This document shows positions 46,868 to 56,473 of a stretch of 64,000 nucleotides of DNA, in pieces; the first letter of the stretch is position 1, and every line of letters begins with the position of its first letter. Made by a program: the position numbers and the translations under genes. The stretch is taken from the NCBI RefSeq assembly GCF_014217335.1, contig NZ_CP060092.1, positions 1,133,501 through 1,197,500 of the forward strand, read 5' to 3'. The DNA comes from Teredinibacter purpureus (GTDB taxonomy: Bacteria; Pseudomonadota; Gammaproteobacteria; Pseudomonadales; Cellvibrionaceae). The notes below the pieces were generated by a model. The model was not told the DNA's origin and searched no databases. It saw only the letters and a program-made list of their open reading frames with translations.

Positions 46868-48820
46868 GTGTTAAAGAATTTTGGCGTCATCTTGTGTGTG
46901 GCGATAATGATGTTTTCGGGCGCGTCTTTAGGGCAAGCTCAGGGCGCTCAGCCACAGCAAACGTGGACCATTAACTTCAAGGATTCAGATATCCACGAGG
47001 TTATTAAATTTGTCGCTGAAGTCACAGGTAAAACCTTAGTGATAGATCCTAGGGTTAAAGGGCGTGTGAAAGTGATTTCTCAAAAGCCTCTAACTGAACG
47101 AGAGCTAATGGAACTGTTTCGTTCGGTATTAGAGGTGCACGACTTCACCATCGTTGAGGTGGGAAATGTTGTACGTGTAGTTCCTTTAAAAGACGCACGT
47201 TCTTCACCTTTGCCTGTTCGGGATAATCCGGCTTTTGACGAAGGTTACGTTACCCAGGTTATTCAGCTTAAAAACATCGCAGCTGCGAAAGTGTTGCCCG
47301 TGCTACGACCCTTAGTGCCGCAGCATTCACACTTAGCCGCTTACGATCCCAGTAACGCTATTGTGGTATCCGATACGGCAGCGAATATAGAGCGTATTAA
47401 AGAAATTATCGAAAAAATCGATACCGCTGCATTGCCAGTAACGGAAGTTATTGAACTGCGCTACGCCGACGCGGACAGCCTTGTCGCGACATTAACAAAG
47501 CTAGATCGCGCCGAAAGTAAAGGTGCGCCGGCGTCCAATACATTACAGATGGTTGCCGATAAACGTAACAATGCCATTTTAATTAGTGGTGAAGACTTAC
47601 AGCGTCAGCGCGTCAAAAACTTAATTCGTCGTTTAGACCGTCCACAGAAACAAACCGGTAATGTTCGCGTTGTGTATTTAGAATATGCAACGGCCAAAGA
47701 TGTAGCCGTTGTTTTGAGTAAAGTGGTGCAAAACATGCAGCGCATGGTGCCTGGCGGAGAGAAGGGTGGCAAAGCTGGCCAAGGCGCAACGGTGGAGGCC
47801 GACGAAGCAACCAATGCGCTGTTGATTACGGCCGAGGGCGATAGTCTTGACTCGTTATTAGCGGTTGTTGAACGGTTGGATATTCGCCGTGCACAAGTTT
47901 TAGTGGAAGCCATTATTGTTGAAATGCAATTAGGCGATTCGCAAAATCTTGGTATTGAATGGATGTTCCAAAACGCTGATGCGGGTGTCTTTGGTAGTTC
48001 GAAGTTTGTCGGAAATGCAGCCGGTGCTGCAGCGGCTTTATTTTCCGATGCTGAAAACGCAACGGCGGCATTGGCTACAGCGCTAAGCGGCGTTCAAGGC
48101 GAAACATTGGGTGTTGCCGGAAATACCGGTGATGAAGATTTTCTCGTTCTAGTGAATTTGCTAAAAGGCAATTCGAACACCAATATTCTCTCCACGCCAA
48201 CGCTATTAACCATGGATAACAACGAAGCCATGATTTCGGTGGGCCAGAACGTACCGTTTGTAACCGGTAGTTTTACTAATGCGGGTGGCAACGGCGGTAG
48301 CAATCCTTTCCAGACTATTCAGCGAGAAGATGTTGGTATTACTTTGACGGTCACTCCGCACGTGAACGAAGGTGATAAAGTCATTATGGATATTCAACAA
48401 GAAATATCGAGCGTAGCCGGCAGTGTTGGTGCGTCAGATATCGTGACTAACCAGCGTAAAGTTGAAACTCAAATTATGGCACGCGACGGTGAGGTCATCG
48501 TGCTAGGTGGATTGATACGAGACGATATCCAAGAAGATGAGCAGAGCGTACCTATCTTAGGTTCCATTCCGGTTCTTGGACGATTATTTCGTTCAAATGC
48601 AACGACTTCGACAAAATCTAATCTCATGATTTTTATTCGTCCTACGATTGTGCGAGATGACGAAACCTTACATGGTGCTACAGCCGAGAAATACAGCTAT
48701 ATTCGAGACCTACAATTGAAGCAGCAAGAACGCGGCATCTTTGGTGTCGACGTTGATACCTTGCGTATTCTTCCTGAGTTGGAACCGGTTGTGTTCGACG
48801 AAGCGCGGGCGGCGGAGTAG
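46868..48820 (+). CDS. gspD: type II secretion secretin GspD
   Basis: GTG at 46868 with AGGTGGG 7 bases upstream replaces the TTG at 46844. ~650 residues: signal peptide (VAIMMFSGASLGQAQG), N0 domain (TINFKDSDIHEVIKFVAEVT), N1-N3 repeats, then the secretin core (about 420-610; TLLTMDNNEAMISVGQNVPF, VGITLTVTPHVNEGDKVIMD). Forms the outer-membrane pore of the T2SS. Starts 4 bases after the gspC stop. Confidence 0.96.
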   Translation: MLKNFGVILCVAIMMFSGASLGQAQGAQPQQTWTINFKDSDIHEVIKFVAEVTGKTLVIDPRVKGRVKVISQKPLTERELMELFRSVLEVHDFTIVEVGNVVRVVPLKDARSSPLPVRDNPAFDEGYVTQVIQLKNIAAAKVLPVLRPLVPQHSHLAAYDPSNAIVVSDTAANIERIKEIIEKIDTAALPVTEVIELRYADADSLVATLTKLDRAESKGAPASNTLQMVADKRNNAILISGEDLQRQRVKNLIRRLDRPQKQTGNVRVVYLEYATAKDVAVVLSKVVQNMQRMVPGGEKGGKAGQGATVEADEATNALLITAEGDSLDSLLAVVERLDIRRAQVLVEAIIVEMQLGDSQNLGIEWMFQNADAGVFGSSKFVGNAAGAAAALFSDAENATAALATALSGVQGETLGVAGNTGDEDFLVLVNLLKGNSNTNILSTPTLLTMDNNEAMISVGQNVPFVTGSFTNAGGNGGSNPFQTIQREDVGITLTVTPHVNEGDKVIMDIQQEISSVAGSVGASDIVTNQRKVETQIMARDGEVIVLGGLIRDDIQEDEQSVPILGSIPVLGRLFRSNATTSTKSNLMIFIRPTIVRDDETLHGATAEKYSYIRDLQLKQQERGIFGVDVDTLRILPELEPVVFDEARAAE

Positions 48821-48825
48821 CTAAC

Positions 48826-50295
48826 GTGAGTGAAGAATCAGCTTTCGTTCAAACCCGTCTTCCTTTTTCCTTTGCCAGCACTTATGGCGTGATGCTGGAA
48901 GAGGGAAAAGTAATGCACCGCCCGGGTATTACGGCGCAGACTATGATCGAAGTGCGCAGGCACTTGGGGCGGCCTTTCGAGATGGAACAGCTCGACGAAG
49001 AAGCCTTTAAAGCACGTTTGGCCCGCGTTTATCAAAGTACGGACGGCGAAGCACTGCAGGCCGTTGAAGACATGGGCGCTGAGTTCGACCTCACGGCGCT
49101 TGCTGACGACATCCCTGATGATAGCGAGCTACTGTCGGGCGACGGCGATGCGCCGGTTATACGACTCATCAATGCCGTACTATCGCAGGCCGTACAAGAA
49201 AAAGCCTCCGACATTCACGTAGAACCTTATGAAGATCGTGTGTCTATCCGGTTTCGAGTGGATGGAATCTTGGCCGAAGTACTGTCGCCAAAGCCCCAGC
49301 TTGCCCCTGTTTTGGTGTCGCGTTTAAAAGTAATGGCACGTTTAGATATTGCCGAAAAGCGTATTCCTCAGGATGGACGTATTACGGTTAAATTGGCCGG
49401 TCATGCTGTTGATATACGAGTATCAACAATTCCCTCTGCACACGGCGAACGGGTGGTATTGCGATTACTCGACCAAGCAGCGGGCCAGTTATCGTTATCA
49501 CAATTGTCTATGCCCGAAAAAGTGCAGCAAAATTTCGAGCGCGCTTTAATTAAGCCGCACGGAATTATTTTGGTAACGGGCCCCACCGGTTCAGGTAAAA
49601 CGACGTCGCTTTATGCAGGCTTAAGCCACCTGAACACGCGCGCACGTAATATATTAACGGTCGAAGATCCTATTGAATATTTGTTACCTGGCATTGGCCA
49701 AACGCAGGTGAATGCCAAAGTTGATATGACGTTTGCTCGCGGTCTGCGCGCCATATTACGACAGGATCCCGATGTGGTGATGATCGGTGAAATTCGTGAC
49801 CAAGAAACGGCATCCATTGCGGTTCAGGCAAGTTTAACCGGCCACTTGGTACTTTCAACATTACACACCAATACGGCCATTGGTGCAGTTACTCGTTTGC
49901 AAGATATGGGCGTAGAACCCTTCTTGTTATCTTCCAGTATTGAAGCCTTAATGGCGCAGCGACTAATTAGAGTGCTGTGCACCAAGTGTAAAGAAGCTTA
50001 CGAATCCACCGAATCGGAAGAAATACGATTGAGCTTGCCGCAAGGCAACACCATTTTTAGACCAAAAGGTTGTGATAGTTGTAATCATTCGGGCTACCGT
50101 GGTCGTGCAGGTTTATACGAAATTATCCCTATCGACGATCATTTGCGTCAGCTTATTCATGAAGGCGCAGGCGAGCAAACCATGTTAGCGCACGCGCGTA
50201 CTTATTCGAGCTCCATTGAGCAAAGTGGTCGAGAAAAAGTACTGAGTGGCGAAACAAGTGTAGAAGAGGTCTTGCGGGTAACCGCGGTGTCTTAA
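48826..50295 (+). CDS. gspE: type II secretion ATPase GspE
   Basis: GTG start with GGAG upstream. 489 residues: N1E domain (1-~100), then the secretion ATPase with Walker A GPTGSGKTTSL (Lys258), Asp-box DIHVEPYEDRVSIRFRVDG, Walker B MIGEIRDQETA and the Zn tetracysteine CTKCKEAYE... CDSCNHSG. Powers pseudopilus assembly from the cytoplasm via GspL. Normal length. Confidence 0.97.
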   Translation: MSEESAFVQTRLPFSFASTYGVMLEEGKVMHRPGITAQTMIEVRRHLGRPFEMEQLDEEAFKARLARVYQSTDGEALQAVEDMGAEFDLTALADDIPDDSELLSGDGDAPVIRLINAVLSQAVQEKASDIHVEPYEDRVSIRFRVDGILAEVLSPKPQLAPVLVSRLKVMARLDIAEKRIPQDGRITVKLAGHAVDIRVSTIPSAHGERVVLRLLDQAAGQLSLSQLSMPEKVQQNFERALIKPHGIILVTGPTGSGKTTSLYAGLSHLNTRARNILTVEDPIEYLLPGIGQTQVNAKVDMTFARGLRAILRQDPDVVMIGEIRDQETASIAVQASLTGHLVLSTLHTNTAIGAVTRLQDMGVEPFLLSSSIEALMAQRLIRVLCTKCKEAYESTESEEIRLSLPQGNTIFRPKGCDSCNHSGYRGRAGLYEIIPIDDHLRQLIHEGAGEQTMLAHARTYSSSIEQSGREKVLSGETSVEEVLRVTAVS

Positions 50296-50296
50296 T

Positions 50297-51526
50297 ATGG
50301 GTGCGTTTAGTTATCAGGCTCTGGATGCCAAAGGCAAAAAAGTAAAAGGTGTCGTCGAAGGTGACTCCGAACGTCATGTTCGCTCGCTTCTTCGAGCCAA
50401 ACAGCTTAAGCCTTTAAACGTTAAAACTACACGTGAAAAAGCCAGTACGGCAGGCGGCTCTAAATTTAATTTCACGTTAGCGCGCCGGCCACACATGGGC
50501 TATCGCGATGTCTCGTTGGTGACAAGGCAGCTCGCGTCATTAATCCAGTCTGGCCTGCCGCTTGATGAGGTTCTACATTCCACCGCTAAGCAAAGCCGTA
50601 AACCGGCCGTAAAAACCATTGTCTTACAAGTGCGTTCGCGCGTGTTGGAAGGTTTAAGTTTGGCGCAAGCTATGGCTGAAATGCCTAAGGTTTTTGATAA
50701 CCTTTACCGCGCAATGGTACGTGCTGGCGAATCGTCGGGTTACCTTGGCCCTGTACTTGAGCAGCTTGCGGAATACACCGAGCGCACACAAGAAACCAGA
50801 CAAAAATTAAAAATGGCCATGGTTTACCCGATCATAATGATCTTGGTTAGTGTGTCCGTAGTCTCGTTGATGATGGTTAAGGTTGTTCCTCAATTAGTTG
50901 GCATGTTCGAACGCAACAAGCAGGACTTGCCGGGTATTACCGAATTTATGATTGGCGCGAGCGACTTTCTTGTCAATTACGGTTTTCTATTGCTTTTGGG
51001 TATCGTTGCTGCCGTTGTTGGTTTCAAGTGGCTAATTAAAGACGAGGGAAGAAAGAATAAATGGCACGGAATCGTGCTGAAAATGCCCGTTGCTGGCAAC
51101 CTAATACTACAAGCCGAAAGTGCCCGATATGCCAGTACATTAGGCCTGCTAGCGAATAGTGGTGTGCCCCTGTTAGAAGCACTAAGAATTGCCTCGCAAG
51201 TGTTATCCAACAACCAGCTACGTATCGCCAGTGCTGAAGTTGCCGTAATGGTACAAGAGGGCTCCAGTTTGCATAAAGCGCTAGATGCGGTAGACATATT
51301 CCCGCCGTTACTGGTGCAAATGGCGGCGAGTGGCGAAGCAAATGGTCGATTGGCCGAACAGTTGTTGCACGCGGCACGAAATCAAGAACGAGAATTGGAG
51401 TTTACCGTTAATACCGCACTGGGATTAATGGAGCCATTTATGGTGTTGTTTATGGGAGGAGTAGTCGGGTTTATTGTTATGGCGATCTTGCTACCTATCT
51501 TCCAGATGAACAAGTTAGTGAGTTAA
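50297..51526 (+). CDS. gspF: type II secretion platform protein GspF
   Basis: 409 residues, starts one base after the gspE stop. Two T2SSF domains (about 70-195 and 275-395; LVTRQLASLIQSGLPLDEVL, ARYASTLGLLANSGVPLLEA) and three membrane helices (IIMILVSVSVVSLMMVKVVP, FLLLLGIVAAVVGFKWLI, MVLFMGGVVGFIVMAILLPI). Inner-membrane platform. Confidence 0.97.
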   Translation: MGAFSYQALDAKGKKVKGVVEGDSERHVRSLLRAKQLKPLNVKTTREKASTAGGSKFNFTLARRPHMGYRDVSLVTRQLASLIQSGLPLDEVLHSTAKQSRKPAVKTIVLQVRSRVLEGLSLAQAMAEMPKVFDNLYRAMVRAGESSGYLGPVLEQLAEYTERTQETRQKLKMAMVYPIIMILVSVSVVSLMMVKVVPQLVGMFERNKQDLPGITEFMIGASDFLVNYGFLLLLGIVAAVVGFKWLIKDEGRKNKWHGIVLKMPVAGNLILQAESARYASTLGLLANSGVPLLEALRIASQVLSNNQLRIASAEVAVMVQEGSSLHKALDAVDIFPPLLVQMAASGEANGRLAEQLLHAARNQERELEFTVNTALGLMEPFMVLFMGGVVGFIVMAILLPIFQMNKLVS

Positions 51527-51553
51527 TTTAATCGTTTGTAAGCGAGATAAACT

Positions 51554-52006
51554 ATGAAAAATATTAATCGAAATCGCGGCTTTAGCCTTATCGAAATTAT
51601 GGTCGTTCTGGTCATCATGGGGTTGCTAGCGTCTATTGTGGCACCCAACGTTATGGATGCTCTTTCGAGCAGTAAGGGCCAAAAAGTACAGGCTGATTTC
51701 GCTAACATTGAAACAGCGTTGAAAATGTACAAATTAGATAACTTTGTATACCCCTCTACCGAACAAGGCCTAGAGGCACTGGTAAGCCGCCCTACCTCGT
51801 CACCTGAACCGAAAAACTGGCGTAAAGGCGGCTACCTGTCAGAATTACCTATGGATCCTTGGCAGAGCCAATATTTGTATTCGAGCCCCGGAGACGCTAA
51901 ACCCTACGAAATCTATACGCTCGGCGCCGACAGTGTGCGTGGCGGCGATGACGAAGCTGCCGATATCAACAATTGGGATCAAGTAGGGGGAGGTAACGAC
52001 AACTAA
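51554..52006 (+). CDS. gspG: major pseudopilin GspG
   Basis: 150 residues. Prepilin peptidase site G|FSLIEIMVVLVIMGLLASIV with Glu at +5, and the GspG calcium-site C-terminus (TLGADSVRGGDDEAADINNW). Polymerises into the piston pseudopilus. Length is normal. Confidence 0.97.
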   Translation: MKNINRNRGFSLIEIMVVLVIMGLLASIVAPNVMDALSSSKGQKVQADFANIETALKMYKLDNFVYPSTEQGLEALVSRPTSSPEPKNWRKGGYLSELPMDPWQSQYLYSSPGDAKPYEIYTLGADSVRGGDDEAADINNWDQVGGGNDN

Positions 52007-52024
52007 GTTGTCGCGACTACGCCC

Positions 52025-52615
52025 ATGAGGTTAACCACCAACATACAGTTTAAGTTGCAACGAGGGTTTTCGTTACTAGAGCTGTTGGTGGTGTTAATTA
52101 TAGTCGGCACCGTAATGGGTGGCGTTGGTGTGGCCATCAACCAAGGTGGCCCCGAAAAAGAGCTAGCCAAAGTTGTCAGTAAGTTCACCGCCTATGCCGG
52201 CCATGCTAGTGATGTAGCAATCTTGTCAGGTAAGTCACTAGGCCTAATGATTGAGCCACCCGAGTGGCAAGAAAACCCCTTAGACAAAGGTTGGCGTTAT
52301 CGCTGGCAAATGATGACACAGGCGGGTTGGCAAGATTATGCAGAACTGCCGGCCATCGATATTCCAAAAGGTATTAACCTCTATGTCACCATAGAAGGTG
52401 AACTTTGGGAATGGGAGAATGCGCCTGAAATTCGATTACCACTCGTTGCTTTTTATCCCGGTGGTGATCTTACTTTATTTGATATTGAATTCACGCTCGA
52501 CACTTTTGATCTTGATATTAGTGAACACGTAACCGTAGATGATTGGGGCCGTATCGTATGGACCGAGCGTGCGGAAATGTTAGCCGAAATCGAAGAAGAG
52601 CTGGGTGACCTATGA
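52025..52615 (+). CDS. gspH: minor pseudopilin GspH
   Basis: 196 residues. Prepilin site RG|FSLLELLVVLIIVGTV (Glu +5) and the GspH-type beta-rich body ending in an acidic tail. Starts 19 bases after gspG. Its 3' end carries the gspI ribosome site. Confidence 0.92.
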   Translation: MRLTTNIQFKLQRGFSLLELLVVLIIVGTVMGGVGVAINQGGPEKELAKVVSKFTAYAGHASDVAILSGKSLGLMIEPPEWQENPLDKGWRYRWQMMTQAGWQDYAELPAIDIPKGINLYVTIEGELWEWENAPEIRLPLVAFYPGGDLTLFDIEFTLDTFDLDISEHVTVDDWGRIVWTERAEMLAEIEEELGDL

Positions 52616-52625
52616 GGGCAAAGCA

Positions 52626-53048
52626 ATGAACACCACACTGCGACGCGTATCAGGTTTTACACTTATTGAAGTGTTAATTGCATTGGCGATTGTTGCCGTT
52701 GCACTACCCGCGCTGGTTATGCGCGTTCAATCCGTATCAGATAACACCGGCTACATCGAACAGAAAAGTTATGCCTATTGGATAGCGCAAAATAAAATGG
52801 AAGAGATCTTCCTCGATTACCGCATTAAAAATACTTTCCCAAAAACAAAGCGACATGACACCCTCGAATTCGGCGGCAAAGAGTGGTACTGGGAAGTTCA
52901 AGCAGTAACGACGGGAATGGAATCGATCTATCGTATTGAAGTGCGAGTGGGCAATGATGAAGATGATATCCTGGCGAGCTATGCCGGTATATTGCATGAG
53001 TCAAAAGACGGCGCTCAAACTGTCCCTAATACGGGTACGGTTCAGTGA
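52626..53048 (+). CDS. gspI: minor pseudopilin GspI
   Basis: ATG at 52626, after GAGGG; the in-frame GTG at 52605 sits inside gspH. ~140 residues. Prepilin site SG|FTLIEVLIALAIVAVALPAL, body with the GspI signature (YAYWIAQNKMEEIFLDYRIK). Tip-complex pseudopilin. Stop overlaps the gspJ start by 4 bases. Confidence 0.94.
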   Translation: MNTTLRRVSGFTLIEVLIALAIVAVALPALVMRVQSVSDNTGYIEQKSYAYWIAQNKMEEIFLDYRIKNTFPKTKRHDTLEFGGKEWYWEVQAVTTGMESIYRIEVRVGNDEDDILASYAGILHESKDGAQTVPNTGTVQ

Positions 53049-53659
53049 AAAGACAATGCGGCATTTCACTGTTAGAAGTACTGGTGTCGGTAGCAATCAT
53101 GGCAACGATTGCGCTTTTGGCCTTTGGTGCTTTGGATGTAAGTGAACGCTCAAAAGTAGTAAGCGAAGAAAAAATGCATGACCTGCTCCAGTTTGATCGT
53201 GGTTGGGTAATGCTAGAAAATGATTTACGAAACGCGCTGTCCTACGCTAATGGCAACGCTTATGGCGACTTAATAAACGCTATGGACGTACGCTATGGCG
53301 AAGAATACAGCCTTGTTTTTTTACGGTCTGGGCGCGCTAACCCTTTGGGTTTTCCTCGAACAGAATTGGCGCGAGTAGGCTATCGGTTGGAGGAGAGCGT
53401 TTTGTGGCGAGATACGTGGTACGACCCGCAAAACCCTGACATTGATTTCGCCCGCCAACAAAAAATTATGGAAGGCGTAGAAGATATTAAAATAAGCGTA
53501 TTACCGACATCCGGCCAAGGTTATAAAGAAGGCCCGTGGGTAGAAGAGTGGCCAGGTCTTGGGCCTCCTAACGTTTTACCACTGGCATTAGAAATTACGA
53601 TAGAAACTAAAAGCCGTGGAGAAATTACCCGTTTATTTGCTTTAAGCCCAGGGAAATAA
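53045..53659 (+). CDS. gspJ: minor pseudopilin GspJ
   Basis: GTG start overlapping gspI stop. 204 residues. Prepilin site CG|ISLLEVLVSVAIMATIALL with Glu +5; GspJ body (LVFLRSGRANPLGFPRTELA). Part of the GspH-I-J-K tip. Confidence 0.95.
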   Translation: MKRQCGISLLEVLVSVAIMATIALLAFGALDVSERSKVVSEEKMHDLLQFDRGWVMLENDLRNALSYANGNAYGDLINAMDVRYGEEYSLVFLRSGRANPLGFPRTELARVGYRLEESVLWRDTWYDPQNPDIDFARQQKIMEGVEDIKISVLPTSGQGYKEGPWVEEWPGLGPPNVLPLALEITIETKSRGEITRLFALSPGK

Positions 53660-53663
53660 CTTC

Positions 53664-54737
53664 ATGACTAGGGCTAAAAACAGCGGCGTTGCGACATCGA
53701 ACCAGCGAGGAATGGCGTTGATATTGGCGTTACTGGTTGTCGCCTTGGTTACGGTTATTGCTGTAGAGCTAAGTTGGCGTTTTGAGTTAACGCTGTCCCG
53801 TTCTGCAAACCGTTGGCACGGTGTACAAGCCGACGCGTACTTGCTTGGTGGAGAAGCGCTAGCACATTGGATTCTGACACAGGATACAGAGAAAGATCAG
53901 CAAGAAGGTATTGTGAACGATACCTTGCAAGAAGAGTGGGCACAGCCAGCACAAATGCCAACCGATGAAGGTTGGTTACGAGGAACGGTAACCGACGCTC
54001 AAGGGCGCTTTAATCTCAATTCACTTATCGATAAAGCGCCAAAACTACAGGGCAATAAAACCCCTCAATCGTGGCAAAAATGGACAGCTCCGCAACGTCG
54101 TTTTATTCGACTATTGCAGACCATAGAGCTAGAGGAAGATGTATTTCTAGACCAAGCCGCTGCGATAAATATTACTGAAGCCATTATGGATTGGGTCGAT
54201 TTGGATTCAAACGTTTCAACAATATCGGGCTATGGCGGTGCCGAATCGGATTATTATGGGCAATTAGACCCCCCATTTGTGGTGGCAAATAAAGCCATGA
54301 TGAGCGTGACTGAGCTGAATGTTATTCGTGGGATAACCCCCGTGCTCTACCGAAAGCTTCTACCTTTAGTGATAGCGTTACCAAAAGAAGTGCCGATCAA
54401 CGTGAACACCATGCCCATACAATTGATGCGCACAATTAATGACAAAAAAATACTGTATCCAAACAATATCGACGACGCGCAATATATCTTTGAAGAACGC
54501 AGTATTGGTTATGAAGATATCGCATCTTTTAAAAGTTCGGCAGCGGTCGATCAGGTTGTAGGTAGTACCCCGAATGGTGAAAGTAATATTGATATAACGG
54601 GCCTGGACATAAAAAGCAGTTATTTTATTTTCGTAGGCGATACATCCGTTGGCGATCATATTCGCGAGCGTAAAGCGTTAATGTTCCGTGATGGTAGTAA
54701 AGTCACTACCTTGCGTAGAACAGACGCAAACTTTTAA
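53664..54737 (+). CDS. gspK: minor pseudopilin GspK
   Basis: 357 residues. Prepilin site RG|MALILALLVVALVTVIAVEL; the Glu at +5 is absent, which is normal for GspK. Large C-terminal domain with the two helix-hairpin parts (DAQGRFNLNSLIDKAPKLQG, INVNTMPIQLMRTINDKKIL). Caps the pseudopilus. Confidence 0.95.
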   Translation: MTRAKNSGVATSNQRGMALILALLVVALVTVIAVELSWRFELTLSRSANRWHGVQADAYLLGGEALAHWILTQDTEKDQQEGIVNDTLQEEWAQPAQMPTDEGWLRGTVTDAQGRFNLNSLIDKAPKLQGNKTPQSWQKWTAPQRRFIRLLQTIELEEDVFLDQAAAINITEAIMDWVDLDSNVSTISGYGGAESDYYGQLDPPFVVANKAMMSVTELNVIRGITPVLYRKLLPLVIALPKEVPINVNTMPIQLMRTINDKKILYPNNIDDAQYIFEERSIGYEDIASFKSSAAVDQVVGSTPNGESNIDITGLDIKSSYFIFVGDTSVGDHIRERKALMFRDGSKVTTLRRTDANF

Positions 54738-54753
54738 TAACTAGAGAAAGAAC

Positions 54754-55986
54754 GTGGCTGAAAAAGTATTTGCCCGACAAACAACTGATGGACTTTGGCA
54801 GTGGCGTTTAGCAAGCGTTGAAGGCCAATGGGCTACCGATGTTTATCATTCCGGTGACGATGAAGCAATGGTTGCAACCGCACGTACGGCTAATGCGCCT
54901 GTAAACTTGCTGGTGAATGGCAATCAAGTGGTGTGTTGTAGCACGGAAATAGACGCGAAAGAAAAGCGTCACATGGCCAAACTTTTACCTTACGAGCTAG
55001 AAGAGCAGGTCATCGATAATATCGAAGAGATGCATTTAGCTTTTTGTTCTGCCGAAGACGACCGGATTAACGTTGCCTATATCAGCAATAAAGATATGGA
55101 AAAATCGTTAGCCCCCCTCATTGAGTTGAATTGCGATACGCGCATAGTTGTGCCAGATTACCTCACCTTACGCAGAGATAACAATGGCGTAACACTGGTG
55201 CTAGACGAGCAACAGCTTATCGTGAGAACAGGAACGGACGAAGGTTTTAGTGTTGAAGATACGCTTGCTCCCTTTGTATTGTCGGAACAAGAGCAGGAAC
55301 TAGATTTTACCTGCACCGTTAATCTAGTTGCCGAAAGTGACGAGCAGTTAGATATACTCGCGAGTTGGTTGCCCGCGTCTTGGACACGTGACAACGGGCC
55401 TGAAATTATCCGTAATATTGGTGGCCTTTGGGATTGGCTAGAACCCGCTCAGGTTAATCAAGAACTCAATTTACGTAGAGGAACCTTTTCTCGACAATTG
55501 CCTATTAAACGGTGGTTAACGCAGTGGAAAACGCCCCTTATCGCAATAGCGGCTGCTTACTTGATTGCCGTGACCGTCACCTACGCACAATATCTTGGTC
55601 TCAAAAGTGAGCAAAAAGAAATTGTGGCCAGTATGAATGCAATTTATCTTAAAGCCGTTCCAAAAGGTCGTGCGGGAGATCCCGAAGGCCGATTGGAAAA
55701 ACTCGTTAAAAACATTAAAGGTGGCGCAAAAGCATCGAGTAATCTCATGGTGTTGCTCGGTGGTGTGGCCGATACATTAAAGACCTCTGGTAATATCGCG
55801 ATGTCGAGCTTCCGTTACAACGCCGATCAAGGTGAATTATTGCTTAACATTGAAGGCAGTAATTTCGGCGAGCTAGAAAGTTTGCGAACAGGCGTTGAGG
55901 AAAAAGGCTTTAAAGCTGAATTACTGCGTGTAGAAGCGAAAGGCGAAAGGCAGAGCGCGCGAATGAAAGTGTCGGAGGCTCCATAA
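54754..55986 (+). CDS. gspL: type II secretion protein GspL
   Basis: GTG start. 410 residues: cytoplasmic actin-like domain (1-~245, with KLLPYELEEQVIDNIEEMHL), one membrane helix (about 262-282, LIAIAAAYLIAVTVTYAQYL) and a periplasmic ferredoxin-like domain. Recruits GspE and pairs with GspM. Stop overlaps gspM by one base. Confidence 0.93.
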   Translation: MAEKVFARQTTDGLWQWRLASVEGQWATDVYHSGDDEAMVATARTANAPVNLLVNGNQVVCCSTEIDAKEKRHMAKLLPYELEEQVIDNIEEMHLAFCSAEDDRINVAYISNKDMEKSLAPLIELNCDTRIVVPDYLTLRRDNNGVTLVLDEQQLIVRTGTDEGFSVEDTLAPFVLSEQEQELDFTCTVNLVAESDEQLDILASWLPASWTRDNGPEIIRNIGGLWDWLEPAQVNQELNLRRGTFSRQLPIKRWLTQWKTPLIAIAAAYLIAVTVTYAQYLGLKSEQKEIVASMNAIYLKAVPKGRAGDPEGRLEKLVKNIKGGAKASSNLMVLLGGVADTLKTSGNIAMSSFRYNADQGELLLNIEGSNFGELESLRTGVEEKGFKAELLRVEAKGERQSARMKVSEAP

Positions 55987-56465
55987 TGGATGACATAAAA
56001 GAGTGGTGGAACCAAGCTTCTACGCGAGACCAAATTGCATTGGTTGTTTGTGGGGGAATACTGGCGGTTTATCTTGCTTACGTAGTACTACTAAAACCGG
56101 TAACGGCAATGCGTGACGAGCAAATACGTAAAAATGCCTCACAAGAGCAAGCGTTGGAACGTGTTAGAAACTACGCGGCTATTTGGGTGAATCAAGGTAC
56201 AAAGAAAAAAAGCGCAAGTAATAAAGGCAGCATTGTTGAAGTTGTAGATTCCAGCTTGCGGCAAAACAATTTGAAACTATCAGGTATGCAGCCCAGTGGT
56301 AGCGATGATGTACGTATTCGTTTAGAGCAGGTTGCCTTCGATAATTTACTCGCATGGCTGTATCAAATAGAAGTGACCCAGCGTATTCAAGTAAAAGATA
56401 TATCTGTTGCAACCGGATCGAGCACCGGTTTGGTCTCTGCTAACCTTCGATTGCATCGAGATTAA
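55986..56465 (+). CDS. gspM: type II secretion protein GspM
   Basis: 159 residues. Short cytoplasmic tail, membrane helix (about 18-38, IALVVCGGILAVYLAYVVLL), coiled-coil, then periplasmic ferredoxin-like domain (DVRIRLEQVAFDNLLAWLYQ). Partner of GspL. Overlaps gspL by one base. Confidence 0.93.
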   Translation: MDDIKEWWNQASTRDQIALVVCGGILAVYLAYVVLLKPVTAMRDEQIRKNASQEQALERVRNYAAIWVNQGTKKKSASNKGSIVEVVDSSLRQNNLKLSGMQPSGSDDVRIRLEQVAFDNLLAWLYQIEVTQRIQVKDISVATGSSTGLVSANLRLHRD

Positions 56466-56473
56466 TTAAGATT